In this document: one piece after another, positions 44,935-54,040 of the stretch | Layout of the letters: each line of letters begins with the position of its first letter | Numbering within the stretch: position 1 is the stretch's first letter | Assembly: GCA_945873105.1 (NCBI GenBank) | Contig: CAMCBW010000026.1 | Location: 1-64,000 of the forward strand | Source: Tangfeifania diversioriginum | Lineage (GTDB): Bacteria; Bacteroidota; Bacteroidia; Bacteroidales; Prolixibacteraceae | Length of the DNA stretch: 64,000 nt | Direction of reading: 5' to 3' | The notes under the pieces: generated by a model | What the model was told of the DNA's origin: nothing | Databases searched by the model: none | Seen by the model: the letters and a program-made list of their open reading frames with translations, nothing else | Program-made: the position numbers and the translations under genes

Positions 44935-46026
44935 TCAAATTTTTGTCTCTTTCGAAAGCATTACATCGGCCACATATTGTCTAATCTGCTGCTCTTCCTC
45001 CTTTTTACAAATGAGCAGGATGTTCTGCGATTCTACTACGATGTAATCCTTCAGGCCTTGAATTACGGCAATCTTTTCCTGTGGGAGGTTGATAATACAT
45101 CCTTCTGTGTCATATAGAAAGACCCTTGAGCCATATACAGCATTGCCCATGGTGTCCAGCGGATGGTTTTCGTAAAGTGAACCCCATGTCCCCAGATCTG
45201 ACCAACCAAAATCTGCTGTTAACACGTAAACATTTTCAGCCTTTTCCATAATCCCGTAATCGATGGAAATATTGGGACACTCGGAGTAGGTTTTGTTGAT
45301 ATAAAAGCGTTCATCCGGCGTGTTAAGCAATTTTTTCCCATGGTCAAACAGCATATTTAGATCAGGGAGGTATTTCTCAAAGGCTTTTTGAATAGAGGGT
45401 ACAGACCAGACAAAAATACCTGAGTTCCAATAGAATTCACCAGTGTCAACAAATACCTGAGCCATGGCACGATCGGGTTTTTCGGTGAAAGTCTTTACTT
45501 TGTAAAGATTGTTATAGTGATCATAGTCAATTTTTTCACTCACCTGAATATAACCATAACCAGTTTCAGGCCTGGATGGTTGGATTCCAAGGGTGACCAA
45601 TACCTCCTTCTCCCCAGCAAACTGCAAACCCTTCTCAATTTCATTTAGAAAAAGATCCTCTTTTAGGATCAGGTGATCTGAAGGCGATACCACAATCTTG
45701 GCAGTCGGGCAGATGCTCAGAATCTTGTAGGTAGCATAGGCGATACAGGGGGCAGTGTTTCTCCTAAGTGGTTCCAGTAAAATTTGGGATGCATCCAGTT
45801 CTGGCAATTGTTCCATTACCAGATCCTTGTATTTTTCACTGGTTACAACATAGAAATTTTCTGAAGGCATGATCCGGTTAAACCTTTCAAAAGTTAGTTG
45901 TAACAGTGTTTTTCCAATACCTAAAATATCGATAAACTGTTTTGGTCTGTCGGATGTACTCAAGGGCCAGAAACGGCTTCCTATTCCGCCGGCCATGATC
46001 ACGCAATAGTTTTTGCAATTTTTCAT
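44935..46026 (-). CDS. Mannose-1-phosphate guanylyltransferase
   Basis: A 363-residue nucleotidyltransferase making GDP-mannose for glycans. The N-terminal signature VIMAGGIGSRFWPLSTSDRPKQF is intact, and the middle region has PLRRNTAPCIAYATYKI, VVSPSDHLI, TGYGYIQVSE and FTEKPDRAMA. The protein ends after the short left-handed-helix region and lacks the phosphomannose isomerase domain of bifunctional ManC, so it is the one-function form. A clear TAnnTTTG promoter precedes it. It is monocistronic and convergent with the M23 gene. Confidence 0.94.
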   Translation of the reverse strand: MKNCKNYCVIMAGGIGSRFWPLSTSDRPKQFIDILGIGKTLLQLTFERFNRIMPSENFYVVTSEKYKDLVMEQLPELDASQILLEPLRRNTAPCIAYATYKILSICPTAKIVVSPSDHLILKEDLFLNEIEKGLQFAGEKEVLVTLGIQPSRPETGYGYIQVSEKIDYDHYNNLYKVKTFTEKPDRAMAQVFVDTGEFYWNSGIFVWSVPSIQKAFEKYLPDLNMLFDHGKKLLNTPDERFYINKTYSECPNISIDYGIMEKAENVYVLTADFGWSDLGTWGSLYENHPLDTMGNAVYGSRVFLYDTEGCIINLPQEKIAVIQGLKDYIVVESQNILLICKKEEEQQIRQYVADVMLSKETKI

Positions 46027-46043
46027 GTTTAGGCTATTTTGAT

Positions 46044-46073
46044 CAAAATTAGCTTATTTTTTTAAAAGCAACC
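46044..46073 (-). promoter_or_regulatory. Promoter of the mannose-1-phosphate guanylyltransferase gene
   Basis: On the minus strand, TAATTTTG (46051-46044) is a perfect -7 element. A TTG in GGTTGC (46071-46069) lies 17 bases upstream, the usual -33 spacing in Bacteroidota. The ATG is about 18 bases downstream of the -7 box. Confidence 0.6.
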
Positions 46074-46150
46074 TTTTTTATCAGTAAAAGAGCGGTTCAA
46101 AACGAATCCCCCCCTTATTTAAATATTTTGTATTTTTAGAAAAAAATTTC

Positions 46151-46891
46151 ATGAGGGTTTTCAGTGAAATCGGGAGCTACTTTCTACTGATGTACCGGGT
46201 CTTCAGCAGACCTGAAAAGACCCGTATTTACTGGAGGCAATTGGTGCTGGAAATTGAAAAGCTGGGTATTCATTCCCTTGGAATCGTAGCCATTATCTCG
46301 GTATTTATGGGTGGAATTATCACTTTGCAACTTACCTATAATACATCCAGTCCTTTGATGCCTACCTACTTGATTGGTCTCGGTAACAGGGATACACTCA
46401 TATTGGAATTCTCTTGTACCGTGCTTAGTCTTATGATGGCAGGAAAAGTAGGGTCCAATATTGCCTCTGAGATAGGCAGTATGCGGGTGACAGAGCAAAT
46501 AGACTCATTGGAGCTAATGGGGGTCAATTCAGCCTCCTTCCTTATCCTTCCAAAAATAATAGCAGTGGTTTTTATTAGTCCGATTCTTTTTATTCTCAGT
46601 GTTTTCTGTGGAATTATCGGAGGATTAATTGCAGGCCCCTTGTCAGGTGTTGTTACCGTAGCAGAATATATGGGAGGAATCAAGACCGCTTTTGTCCCCT
46701 TCTTTGTGACATTCTCCATCATCAAGACATTGGTCTTCGGATTTTTAATAGCGACTGTACCTGCCTATTTGGGCTACAATGTGCAGGGTGGTGCTTTGGA
46801 AGTAGGACGAGCCAGCACTCGTTCCGTGGTAAGTACAAGTATTCTAATTCTTTTTTTCGACCTGATTCTGACTCAATTGCTCTTTAAATGA
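46151..46891 (+). CDS. MlaE-family ABC transporter permease
   Basis: A 246-residue permease of the MlaE/TTG2B/YrbE family, with about five to six helices. It has the signature SLMMAGKVGSNIASEIGSMRVTEQIDSLELMG. The family forms the membrane core of phospholipid or lipid transporters that maintain outer-membrane asymmetry. The gene overlaps the ATPase gene by ATGA (46888-46891). No MCE-domain substrate-binding (MlaD) gene follows, so that subunit must be encoded elsewhere. Confidence 0.93.
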   Translation: MRVFSEIGSYFLLMYRVFSRPEKTRIYWRQLVLEIEKLGIHSLGIVAIISVFMGGIITLQLTYNTSSPLMPTYLIGLGNRDTLILEFSCTVLSLMMAGKVGSNIASEIGSMRVTEQIDSLELMGVNSASFLILPKIIAVVFISPILFILSVFCGIIGGLIAGPLSGVVTVAEYMGGIKTAFVPFFVTFSIIKTLVFGFLIATVPAYLGYNVQGGALEVGRASTRSVVSTSILILFFDLILTQLLFK

Positions 46892-47658
46892 TTGAAATTA
46901 AAAACATAAAAAAGTCATTTGAAAACAGACCGATTCTAAAGGATGTAACCACTCTTTTTGAAAAGGGTAAGACAAATTTGATCATTGGTCAGAGCGGTTC
47001 CGGGAAAACGGTTCTTTTGAAATCAATTGTGCGGCTTATTGAGGTTGATGAAGGAGAGATACTATTTGACGGAAGAGATATACGCAAGATGAATTTCAAT
47101 GACCTGAAAAAATTGCGGCAGGAGATGGGGATGGTTTTTCAGGGTGGTGCGCTGTTTGATTCTCTTACAGTCGCAGAGAACGTTAGATTTCCAATGGATA
47201 TGTTTACCAGTATGTCTGCAGGGGAGAAGAACAAGCATGTTGACTTCTGTCTGGATCGGGTGAACATCAAAGGGGCACATCATTTGAACCCTTCGGAAAT
47301 TTCAGGGGGAATGCGAAAAAGGGTCGCAATTGCACGGGCAATTGCGCTGAATCCGAAGTACCTCTTTTGTGATGAGCCAAATTCAGGTCTTGATCCCGTA
47401 ACCTCTATTCTAATTGACAATCTTATCAAAGAGATCACTGTGGAATTTGACATAACGACTTTGATCAATACGCATGACATGAATTCCGTCATGGAGATTG
47501 GGGACAACATTCTTTTTATTTCAAATGGGGAGAACGGTTGGGAAGGAAATAATACCCAGGTTCTTTTTACCAGGAACAAGAAACTAAACGAATTTATCTT
47601 TGCATCCCCCTTGTCCAAAAGGATACGTGATCTTAGGCAAAGGGAGGATGACGAATGA
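46888..47658 (+). CDS. MlaF-like ABC transporter ATP-binding protein
   Basis: A 256-residue ATPase subunit. Walker A is GQSGSGKTVL, the signature is EISGGMRKRVAIARA (the GGM variant seen in MlaF), Walker B is YLFCDEPNSGLDP, and the switch histidine is in THDMNSV. Start and stop overlap with the permease indicates equimolar translation. Partner of the MlaE-type permease in lipid transport at the inner membrane. Confidence 0.94.
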   Translation: MIEIKNIKKSFENRPILKDVTTLFEKGKTNLIIGQSGSGKTVLLKSIVRLIEVDEGEILFDGRDIRKMNFNDLKKLRQEMGMVFQGGALFDSLTVAENVRFPMDMFTSMSAGEKNKHVDFCLDRVNIKGAHHLNPSEISGGMRKRVAIARAIALNPKYLFCDEPNSGLDPVTSILIDNLIKEITVEFDITTLINTHDMNSVMEIGDNILFISNGENGWEGNNTQVLFTRNKKLNEFIFASPLSKRIRDLRQREDDE

Positions 47659-47745
47659 AACTTGCAAGTGGCTTACCCTCAAGTGGCGATGTCAATTCAA
47701 TTGCAAGTTCCATGTAATACGTTCTCATAATAAAGCATTTAAAGC

Positions 47746-48186
47746 ATGAGATACCAATATTTTTTAAGTACCGCTTTTCTGTTGATCATCTTTGCATGCG
47801 GTGATTTCAATTTGCCGGATGGGATCTTATCCAAAAAGAAGATGGTTCCGATCATCGTGGATATCCATCTAGCCGAGGCCATCAACAACCAGAAGTTTAA
47901 TATTTCACTGGTCAGGGATAGCCTTCCGGAGGAGTTGTATCTTTCCATCTGCAAGAAACATCATACAGACAGGACTATTGTTGAAAAGTCCTTGCTATAC
48001 TACGGGAAGCATACGGAAGCTTATACTGAGATTTACAATGAAGTACTGGATGTACTAAGTGAAATGGAGGTAAAAGCAAAAAACGATTCGTTGAAGCCCG
48101 CTCATGTCGGGAGCTTTAACCTTGACGATTCCCCAAAATCCAGCTCCTCTGCTGATACTATTCCGAAAGGAGTTCAGGTTCAATGA
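47746..48186 (+). CDS. DUF4296 domain lipoprotein
   Basis: A 146-residue lipoprotein (signal LIIFAC, Cys at about 18). The mature region holds a DUF4296 domain (about 28-112; KKMVPIIVDIHLAEAI, YYGKHTEAYTEIYNEVLDVLSEM), followed by a low-complexity Ser/Asp tail. DUF4296 is a small Bacteroidota-specific family without known function. The stop overlaps the amidohydrolase start (ATGA at 48183-48186). It lies 87 bp downstream of the lipid-transporter ATPase. Confidence 0.88.
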   Translation: MRYQYFLSTAFLLIIFACGDFNLPDGILSKKKMVPIIVDIHLAEAINNQKFNISLVRDSLPEELYLSICKKHHTDRTIVEKSLLYYGKHTEAYTEIYNEVLDVLSEMEVKAKNDSLKPAHVGSFNLDDSPKSSSSADTIPKGVQVQ

Positions 48187-49400
48187 CGTTTTTTGATAAA
48201 ACCAGTATGCGCAAAATATCGGCTCACTTTATCCTGGACGGTCTTGGGAATTGTTACAACAAAGGCATACTTACAGTTGATGCGCAAGGAACAATTCTGA
48301 ACATTGAAGAAACAGATGGACTTCTGAAGGAACAAGCTGGAGTCGAGTTTTTCAGTGGGGTGATTGTTCCTGGTTTCGTTAATGCACATTGTCATTTGGA
48401 ATTATCTCATCTTCACGGATTTTTTAAAGAGGGAGAGGGGTTTGTCCCCTTCCTTAAAAAGGTTGTTGAAAATCGGTTGATTGAAGCAGGCAGCATCGTC
48501 AAGGCCGCAGAAAGGGCAGATCTGATCATGCATAAAAACGGAATTGTAGCAGTCGGCGATATCTCCAATGGACAAGTGTCATTTCAGGTAAAGTATCCAT
48601 CCAAGATCAACTATTTTACCTTTGTTGAAGCCTTGGGATTTTCTCCGGAACGTGCAGAAAAAGCTTTTAGTTGGGCAAAACAGTGTGTACAAGGAGCAAA
48701 TGATATGGGATTGCAGGCATCCATAGTGCCGCATTCCCCCTATTCAGTATCTGATGAACTTTTCCGCCTGGTGGCGGAAGAGGCCATCATTAGCCGATTG
48801 CCAATTTCAATACACAACCAGGAGTCGAGAGAGGAGGATGAACTCTACCGGCTGGGTACCGGAGAAATGCGCCAACATCTGGAGGAAAACCTCTTACTGG
48901 ACACCTCTTTTTTTCATCCCACCGGGCTCGGTGCCATGCAGAGTACCCTGAAGTATCTACCTGTAGAAAACAATTTATTGCTCGTGCACAATATACATAC
49001 AAATCAACTAGATATAGATTTTATTGAAGGTATTCGTTCACTTGAAAATACCTGGTTTGTACTGTGTCCAGCTTCCAATTTGTACATCCAAAATCGCTTG
49101 CCTGACATCGGTCTTTTCCGTACGAGAAACCTTCAAATTTGCCTTGGAACAGATAGTCTGGCTTCCAACCACCAACTCTCTATTTTGGAGGAGATGAAGG
49201 TGATTCAGGCATTGTTTCCAAACATTTCTCTTCAGGAGTTGATCGGATGGGCTTGTATAAACGGTGCAAAAGCACTGGAAATGGGCAAATGGTTAGGATC
49301 AATTGAGGTTGGGAAAAGGCCGGGTCTCAATTTGCTTTCAGGAATGGATCTTGGCAGGTTGAAACTGCTGCCAAAAACCACGGTAAAAAAATTATGCTGA
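48183..49400 (+). CDS. Amidohydrolase-superfamily deaminase-like metalloenzyme
   Basis: A 405-residue cytoplasmic amidohydrolase. The metal-binding NAHCHLELSHLHGF comes after a short beta domain, later metal ligands lie in PHSPYSVSDE and ISIHNQES, and the final Asp is in CLGTDSLASNH. This pattern fits cytosine/guanine/aminofutalosine-type deaminases. The HCHLELSHL form is shared with aminofutalosine deaminases, but no other futalosine-pathway gene is visible, so the substrate stays open. Start at the ATGA overlap with the DUF4296 gene; Met9 (48207) is possible. Confidence 0.85.
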   Translation: MTFFDKTSMRKISAHFILDGLGNCYNKGILTVDAQGTILNIEETDGLLKEQAGVEFFSGVIVPGFVNAHCHLELSHLHGFFKEGEGFVPFLKKVVENRLIEAGSIVKAAERADLIMHKNGIVAVGDISNGQVSFQVKYPSKINYFTFVEALGFSPERAEKAFSWAKQCVQGANDMGLQASIVPHSPYSVSDELFRLVAEEAIISRLPISIHNQESREEDELYRLGTGEMRQHLEENLLLDTSFFHPTGLGAMQSTLKYLPVENNLLLVHNIHTNQLDIDFIEGIRSLENTWFVLCPASNLYIQNRLPDIGLFRTRNLQICLGTDSLASNHQLSILEEMKVIQALFPNISLQELIGWACINGAKALEMGKWLGSIEVGKRPGLNLLSGMDLGRLKLLPKTTVKKLC

Positions 49401-49427
49401 AACAGTATTACAAATTCATTTCAACTC

Positions 49428-50210
49428 ATGTCAACCTTTCTTTTTGACAAAACAATCTTTGGGCCGATCATTAGCAGAAGATTGGGAATTTCGTTGGGGG
49501 TTAACCTTCTTCCAAACGATTCCAAGCTTTGTTCCTTTGATTGCATCTATTGTGAATGTGGATGGAATCCTGAGAGAAGATCGAGTCCGGTTTTGCTGCC
49601 GAAGCGACAGGAGGTACAATCCCAATTGAGGCAGAAGCTGCTGGAGATGAAGAATATTGGGCAGTTGCCGGATGTGATCACCTTTGCCGGGAATGGTGAG
49701 CCTACCATGCATCCAGATTTTGAGGAAATCGTTGAAGATACAATCCAATTGCGCAATGAGCTCTCCCAAAAATCGAGAATAGCCGTTCTTTCCAACGCGA
49801 CCATGTTGCACAAGGAGGGCGTTGTAAAAGCCTTGAAGCGGGTGGAGGACAATATACTTAAGCTGGATTCAGCCATTTTGGAAACCATTCGGGTAATCAA
49901 TAAACCGACAGGGAAGTTTACCATTGCCACCCTGGTAGGGAATTTGAAGAAATTTGAAGGAAATTTAATTGTTCAAACCATGTTTTTAAAGGGAACTATT
50001 GATGGCATACCCTTCAACAATGCAACGGACGCGGAGGTGGAGAGATGGATCAGCTTATTGAAGGAAATACAACCAAAATCTGTGATGATTTATTCCCTGG
50101 ACAGGGATACTCCTGCTGAAAATCTCTTGGCTATTAAACTGGAACAGCTACAGGAGATTGGAAGAAGAGTAGAAAAAGAGACGAATATTGCTGTCCAGGT
50201 TAGTGGTTAG
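49428..50210 (+). CDS. Radical SAM protein
   Basis: A 260-residue radical SAM enzyme with the cluster-binding CxxxCxxC at Cys35, Cys39 and Cys42 (CSFDCIYC), then TFAGNGEPTMHPDFEEIV, the usual GGEP-like region. The opening FGPIISRRLGISLGVNLLP is typical of a small family of radical SAM proteins of unknown substrate (COG0731-like, related to wybutosine-type enzymes). It is 27 bp after the amidohydrolase and 17 bp before comB, in a probable operon. Confidence 0.88.
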   Translation: MSTFLFDKTIFGPIISRRLGISLGVNLLPNDSKLCSFDCIYCECGWNPERRSSPVLLPKRQEVQSQLRQKLLEMKNIGQLPDVITFAGNGEPTMHPDFEEIVEDTIQLRNELSQKSRIAVLSNATMLHKEGVVKALKRVEDNILKLDSAILETIRVINKPTGKFTIATLVGNLKKFEGNLIVQTMFLKGTIDGIPFNNATDAEVERWISLLKEIQPKSVMIYSLDRDTPAENLLAIKLEQLQEIGRRVEKETNIAVQVSG

Positions 50211-50227
50211 TTAACAAAATTAAGGTG

Positions 50228-50920
50228 ATGCATATAGAAATTCTTCAATTAACGGAAGGGGCAAGGAGAGCCATTGGCACAACGGTGGTGATTGATGTTT
50301 TCAGGGCTTTCTCCACGGCCTGTTATCTATTCAATGCCGGCGCAGGCAGGGTTATTCCGGTTGAGCAGGTCGATGATGCCTTCAAATTGAAAGAGCGATT
50401 TCCTGATAGCATTCTTCTTGGAGAGCGCTATGAGAAAAAGGTCGATGGCTTTGATTTTGGGAATTCTCCTACCCATATATCCAAGTGCGATTTTGGAGGA
50501 AGAACCATTGTAATGACCACCAGTTCCGGAACAAAAGGGTTGATGAATGCGACAGGAGCTGAGGAGATCCTCACGGGAAGTTTTGTCAATGCCGGTGCCA
50601 TTGTCAAATATATTGCAAAACGGCAACCTGCCAAAGTCAGTTTGGTTTGTATGGGTTATGAGGGGAGAAGAATCACACAGGAAGATACATTTCTGGCAGA
50701 ATTTATCAAGGATAAATTGTTGAATCTTCAGACGGATTTCCAAAAAATGAAAGATTTGCTGCGCGTCGGGGATGGAGCCAGACTACTTGATCCTGCCAAC
50801 CACGAATGGTCTCCGGCCAGTGATTTCGACTTATGCCTGGCTTTGGACCGATTTGATTTCGTATTGAAGCTCGAGGATGAGGAGGGATTAAAGGTTCTCA
50901 AAGTGACCGCAGCAGATTAA
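50228..50920 (+). CDS. 2-phosphosulfolactate phosphatase family protein (ComB)
   Basis: A 230-residue ComB-family phosphatase, originally described as making sulfolactate in coenzyme M synthesis. In bacteria without CoM the real substrate is uncertain. Visible motifs are VVIDVFRAFSTAC near the N-terminus, LLGERYEKKVDGFDFGNSP, TIVMTTSSGTKGLMNA and LVCMGYEGRRITQEDTFLAE. The ATG at 50228 is preferred over the GTG one codon upstream. It follows the radical SAM gene by 17 bp. Confidence 0.88.
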   Translation: MHIEILQLTEGARRAIGTTVVIDVFRAFSTACYLFNAGAGRVIPVEQVDDAFKLKERFPDSILLGERYEKKVDGFDFGNSPTHISKCDFGGRTIVMTTSSGTKGLMNATGAEEILTGSFVNAGAIVKYIAKRQPAKVSLVCMGYEGRRITQEDTFLAEFIKDKLLNLQTDFQKMKDLLRVGDGARLLDPANHEWSPASDFDLCLALDRFDFVLKLEDEEGLKVLKVTAAD

Positions 50921-51017
50921 GTTGACCAGTCTGCCAGAGGCTTAAGAATGTTTTGTCCCTACCCATTGTATTCCGATTAATCTTTAACCATTTTAATGCA
51001 TTTATATCTTTCCTACC

Positions 51018-52190
51018 ATGAAAAAACAGGATTTTGACGAAATAATCCCCAGAAAGGGGACCAACTGCGAAAAATATGATTTGCTGGAAAGTTACTTTGG
51101 GAATGGGAATGCCATTCCATTGTGGGTGGCAGATGGTGATTTTAGGGTACCCGAATTCATAACATCAGCAATCCGCTACCGAGCGGATCATGAAATTTAT
51201 GCATATTCTTATCGGCCAGCCGGCTATTACAATGCGATCATCAATTGGCAAAAAGTGAGGCATGACTGGACCATCGACCAGGAGATGATACTGCCCACGC
51301 AAGGAGTCGTCTCAACTTTATCCTCCATCATTATGGCCTTTACCAGTGCCGGAGATAAGGTGATTGTACAACCCCCGGTTTACACACCTTTCTTTTCCTG
51401 TGTCAGGGATTGTGGTCGGATCGTAGTGGAGAATCCGCTCAAGTTCTCAAATGGATCCTATTCATTTGATTTGGAGGATCTTTCCCGCAAAATAGACCAA
51501 GGGACAAAGTTGCTGATACTGTGTAATCCGCATAATCCTGTGGGGAGGGTATGGACTAAACAAGAGCTTTTGGATCTGGGAGATATTTGTTTAAAAAACA
51601 ATGTTTTGATAATATCAGATGAAATTCATTCTGATCTGATATTCTCCGGAAATAACCATCTTCCCTTGCCAAAAGTCTCGGAACAGCTTGCCAGTAATTG
51701 CATTGTTTGCATGGCTCCCAGCAAGACCTTCAACATTGCTGGACTTGCTACCTCTTTTGTCATCATTCCTGACAAAGGGATCAGGCAGCAGTTCGACCAT
51801 TTTCTGCGAATGCTTCATTTGAAGAATGGCAATCTGTTTGGAAATATTGCTCTGGAGGCGGCCTATCATTTTGGTATGGAGTGGGTAGATCAGCAGAATA
51901 AATATTTGGAGGCCAATCGTGATTTGATGTATGCATTTTTCAGGGATAAGATGACCCGGATAAAAATGACTCCGATGGAGGCTACCTACTTAGCCTGGCT
52001 CGACTTTAGGGAGTACGATATACCCGAAGCTGAAATGAACAGGTTGTTGATTGACAAAGTTGAAATAGTTTTGAACAAAGGATCCATTTACGGTAAAGAG
52101 GGAGAGGGCTTTTTTAGGTTGAATTTTGCCTGTCCCCGTCAGGTATTGGAAGAGGCACTTTCCAGGATGGAGGCTGTGTTGGGAGGATAA
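51018..52190 (+). CDS. PatB/MalY-type PLP enzyme (cystathionine beta-lyase-like)
   Basis: A 390-residue fold-type I aminotransferase-like enzyme. The N-terminus IPLWVADGDFRVPEFI is the MalY/PatB form of the substrate-binding loop. PLP-binding residues are in LCNPHNPVGRVW and IISDEIHSDLI, and the Schiff-base lysine is K236 in APSKTFNIAG. The C-terminus RLNFACPR holds the substrate carboxylate Arg. Family members cleave C-S bonds of cystathionine or other cysteine conjugates. It starts 97 bp after comB and converges on the polyprenyl synthase gene with only 6 bases between. Confidence 0.93.
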   Translation: MKKQDFDEIIPRKGTNCEKYDLLESYFGNGNAIPLWVADGDFRVPEFITSAIRYRADHEIYAYSYRPAGYYNAIINWQKVRHDWTIDQEMILPTQGVVSTLSSIIMAFTSAGDKVIVQPPVYTPFFSCVRDCGRIVVENPLKFSNGSYSFDLEDLSRKIDQGTKLLILCNPHNPVGRVWTKQELLDLGDICLKNNVLIISDEIHSDLIFSGNNHLPLPKVSEQLASNCIVCMAPSKTFNIAGLATSFVIIPDKGIRQQFDHFLRMLHLKNGNLFGNIALEAAYHFGMEWVDQQNKYLEANRDLMYAFFRDKMTRIKMTPMEATYLAWLDFREYDIPEAEMNRLLIDKVEIVLNKGSIYGKEGEGFFRLNFACPRQVLEEALSRMEAVLGG

Positions 52191-52196
52191 TTACTA

Positions 52197-53180
52197 TTAT
52201 TTAACCCTTGACATGACTTCAGCAGCGAATTTTTCGAGTTCGGTTTTGGCGGAGGTTTCCACTTCAATTTGTTGCAAAGCCTCCATTGCCTGAGTATAGT
52301 ATTGGTTCATTAGGTCTCTTGTGGAAGCATCGGCACCGGATTGGGTATAGATCTTTCTGACCGCTTCAATCTTCTCCTGCCGGTCGAAGGCAGGGCGGGC
52401 CATCCATTTTTGTAGCTCCATGCGGTCATTTATGTTGCTCAATGCAAGGGCAGTAATCAGCAGGCAACTTTTCTTGTTTTCGCAGATATCTCCGCCGATC
52501 TGTTTGCCAAAGGTGCGCTCATCCCCGTAGACATCGAGCCAATCGTCCTGAAGTTGGAAGGCAATTCCGATCAAAATCCCAAATTCGTAAAGCAATTGAC
52601 TGTTTCGTGCATTGGCACCTGCCAGAAGAGCGCCCATTTTCAGGCTGCAAGCTATTAGAACAGCAGTCTTTAATCTAATCATTTCCAGGTATTCATCGAT
52701 AGTTACCTGATCTCTTTTTTCAAATTCCATGTCATATTGCTGACCCTCGCAAACTTCTAGTGCCGTGGTTGAAAAAAGGGAGAGTATGGGTGTTAAATTA
52801 GGGGTATAGCATTGGGCCAAATACCGGAAGGCCATAATGGACATGGCATCACCGCTTAAAATGGCACTATTTTCGCCATTCCTGACATGTACCGTTGGAT
52901 TCCCTCTGCGTATAACCGCATGGTCCATGATATCATCGTGGAGTAGGGTAAAATTGTGAAATAGTTCTATGGCAAAGGCAGCTGGGTAGGCGAAAGAGGG
53001 ATTTTCAGAAAAAAGAGATGCCGCATGCAGCAAAAGTACCGGTCTGATTCTTTTACCGCCGCCTACCAGTGAGTAGGCAACCGGTTCATACAATGGAATG
53101 GGTGAAGTTGTTTGAATGGATTGAATTTCTTTCTGAAACTCTTTTTCAAATGATTGTCGCAGCAGTTGAAAACTGATCAT
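52197..53180 (-). CDS. Polyprenyl (trans-isoprenyl) diphosphate synthase
   Basis: A 327-residue all-helical prenyltransferase that extends allylic diphosphates with IPP. GGKRIRPVL binds IPP, the first aspartate-rich motif is DDIMD (82-86), and the second is DDWLD in FQLQDDWLDVYG. Chain length (farnesyl or geranylgeranyl type) cannot be fixed with confidence. The gene for Dxs, the first enzyme of the MEP pathway, lies 1.5 kb away on the same strand, giving an isoprenoid-linked group. Confidence 0.94.
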   Translation of the reverse strand: MISFQLLRQSFEKEFQKEIQSIQTTSPIPLYEPVAYSLVGGGKRIRPVLLLHAASLFSENPSFAYPAAFAIELFHNFTLLHDDIMDHAVIRRGNPTVHVRNGENSAILSGDAMSIMAFRYLAQCYTPNLTPILSLFSTTALEVCEGQQYDMEFEKRDQVTIDEYLEMIRLKTAVLIACSLKMGALLAGANARNSQLLYEFGILIGIAFQLQDDWLDVYGDERTFGKQIGGDICENKKSCLLITALALSNINDRMELQKWMARPAFDRQEKIEAVRKIYTQSGADASTRDLMNQYYTQAMEALQQIEVETSAKTELEKFAAEVMSRVK

Positions 53181-53311
53181 GGCTTCATCGTTTGGGTCAA
53201 ATGAGCAATTGGGAATGGAGGAGCATGCCAGGCAATCAATTCAATGGTTACACCACGCTATTTTACCAGAGAAATAGCAGTTGCAGGACACCCAGAGAGG
53301 TATTTGAGGAA

Positions 53312-53692
53312 CTATTTCTCCTCCGGAATAACTTCCGGAACGTTTTTTTCATCACTGATCATTTTACAATGACCCACAAAGCGGGCGCCAGGTTCGACCG
53401 ACAGTTTTCCCATGGTAAGATTTCCTGTAATGGAGGCACTTCCCTTGAGCGAGAGTAAATCTTTCACAACAATTTCACCATTAATGTATCCCATAATCTC
53501 GGCGCTGGTACAACGGATGGTGCCTTTGATCTTTGAATCCGGACCAACCACAACCCTTCCCTTGCAATCCAGGTCACCCACCAGGGCTCCATCGATTCGG
53601 ATATCTCCGTCGGATTCAATGTTTCCTGTTATTTTAGTGTCCTGAGCTATGGTATTCAGGGCTTTAACTTCATTGATGACTGGTTTTGACAT
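53312..53692 (-). CDS. Bactofilin family cytoskeletal protein
   Basis: A 126-residue bactofilin. After a short N-terminal tail, residues about 14-110 form a right-handed beta-helix with the periodic DTKITGNIESDGDIRIDGALVG pattern and repeated G-x-I/L-x-G turns, ending in a short acidic tail. Bactofilins polymerise without nucleotides and scaffold cell-wall or polar machineries. The 131-bp region downstream, before the polyprenyl synthase start, holds nothing recognisable. Confidence 0.93.
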   Translation of the reverse strand: MSKPVINEVKALNTIAQDTKITGNIESDGDIRIDGALVGDLDCKGRVVVGPDSKIKGTIRCTSAEIMGYINGEIVVKDLLSLKGSASITGNLTMGKLSVEPGARFVGHCKMISDEKNVPEVIPEEK

Positions 53693-53768
53693 GATAAATT
53701 TTATTGTTCAGTTAAAAACGACGATGAAGATAATAATTCGCATGGATTTTCAGCGAATATCAGCAACA

Positions 53769-53792
53769 AAAAAATCCCTTTCGGGATTTTTT
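53769..53792 (-). terminator. Terminator after rpmF
   Basis: A hairpin with A-tract and T-tract, AAAAAATCCC, loop TTTC, GGGATTTTTT, lies 47 bp after the rpmF stop. It is symmetric, but the only gene ending nearby is rpmF on the minus strand. Confidence 0.8.
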
Positions 53793-53838
53793 AGACGATT
53801 GCCTGACACTTTAAAAGTATAAACTATCAGAACGAATA

Positions 53839-54024
53839 TTAAACTGCTGCGCTTTTCTCGATAGCCAGTTTACCTCTGTAATATCCGCATTCAGCGCATA
53901 CGGTATGGTATTTAACAGCGGCGCCGCAATTGGAGCAAGATGAAATTTGGGCAGGGACGGCTTTGTCGTGCGTTCTGCGTTTATCTCTTCTGGTACTGGA
54001 GTGTTTGTGCTTAGGATGTGCCAT
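53839..54024 (-). CDS. rpmF: 50S ribosomal protein L32
   Basis: A 61-residue basic protein that begins MAHPKHKHSSTRRDKRR, as L32 does. It has the zinc-ribbon cysteines CSNC and CAEC (zinc-binding form) followed by GYYRGK. The upstream DUF177 gene ends 16 bases before, the universal yceD-rpmF pairing. A terminator follows. Confidence 0.98.
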   Translation of the reverse strand: MAHPKHKHSSTRRDKRRTHDKAVPAQISSCSNCGAAVKYHTVCAECGYYRGKLAIEKSAAV

Positions 54025-54040
54025 TTTAACTATTCTTTAC

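Noticed and set aside
46085-46110. GGTTCAAAACGAATCC-like string recalling a tRNA T-arm
   Set aside because: The loop length is wrong and no acceptor, D or anticodon arms can be drawn around it.
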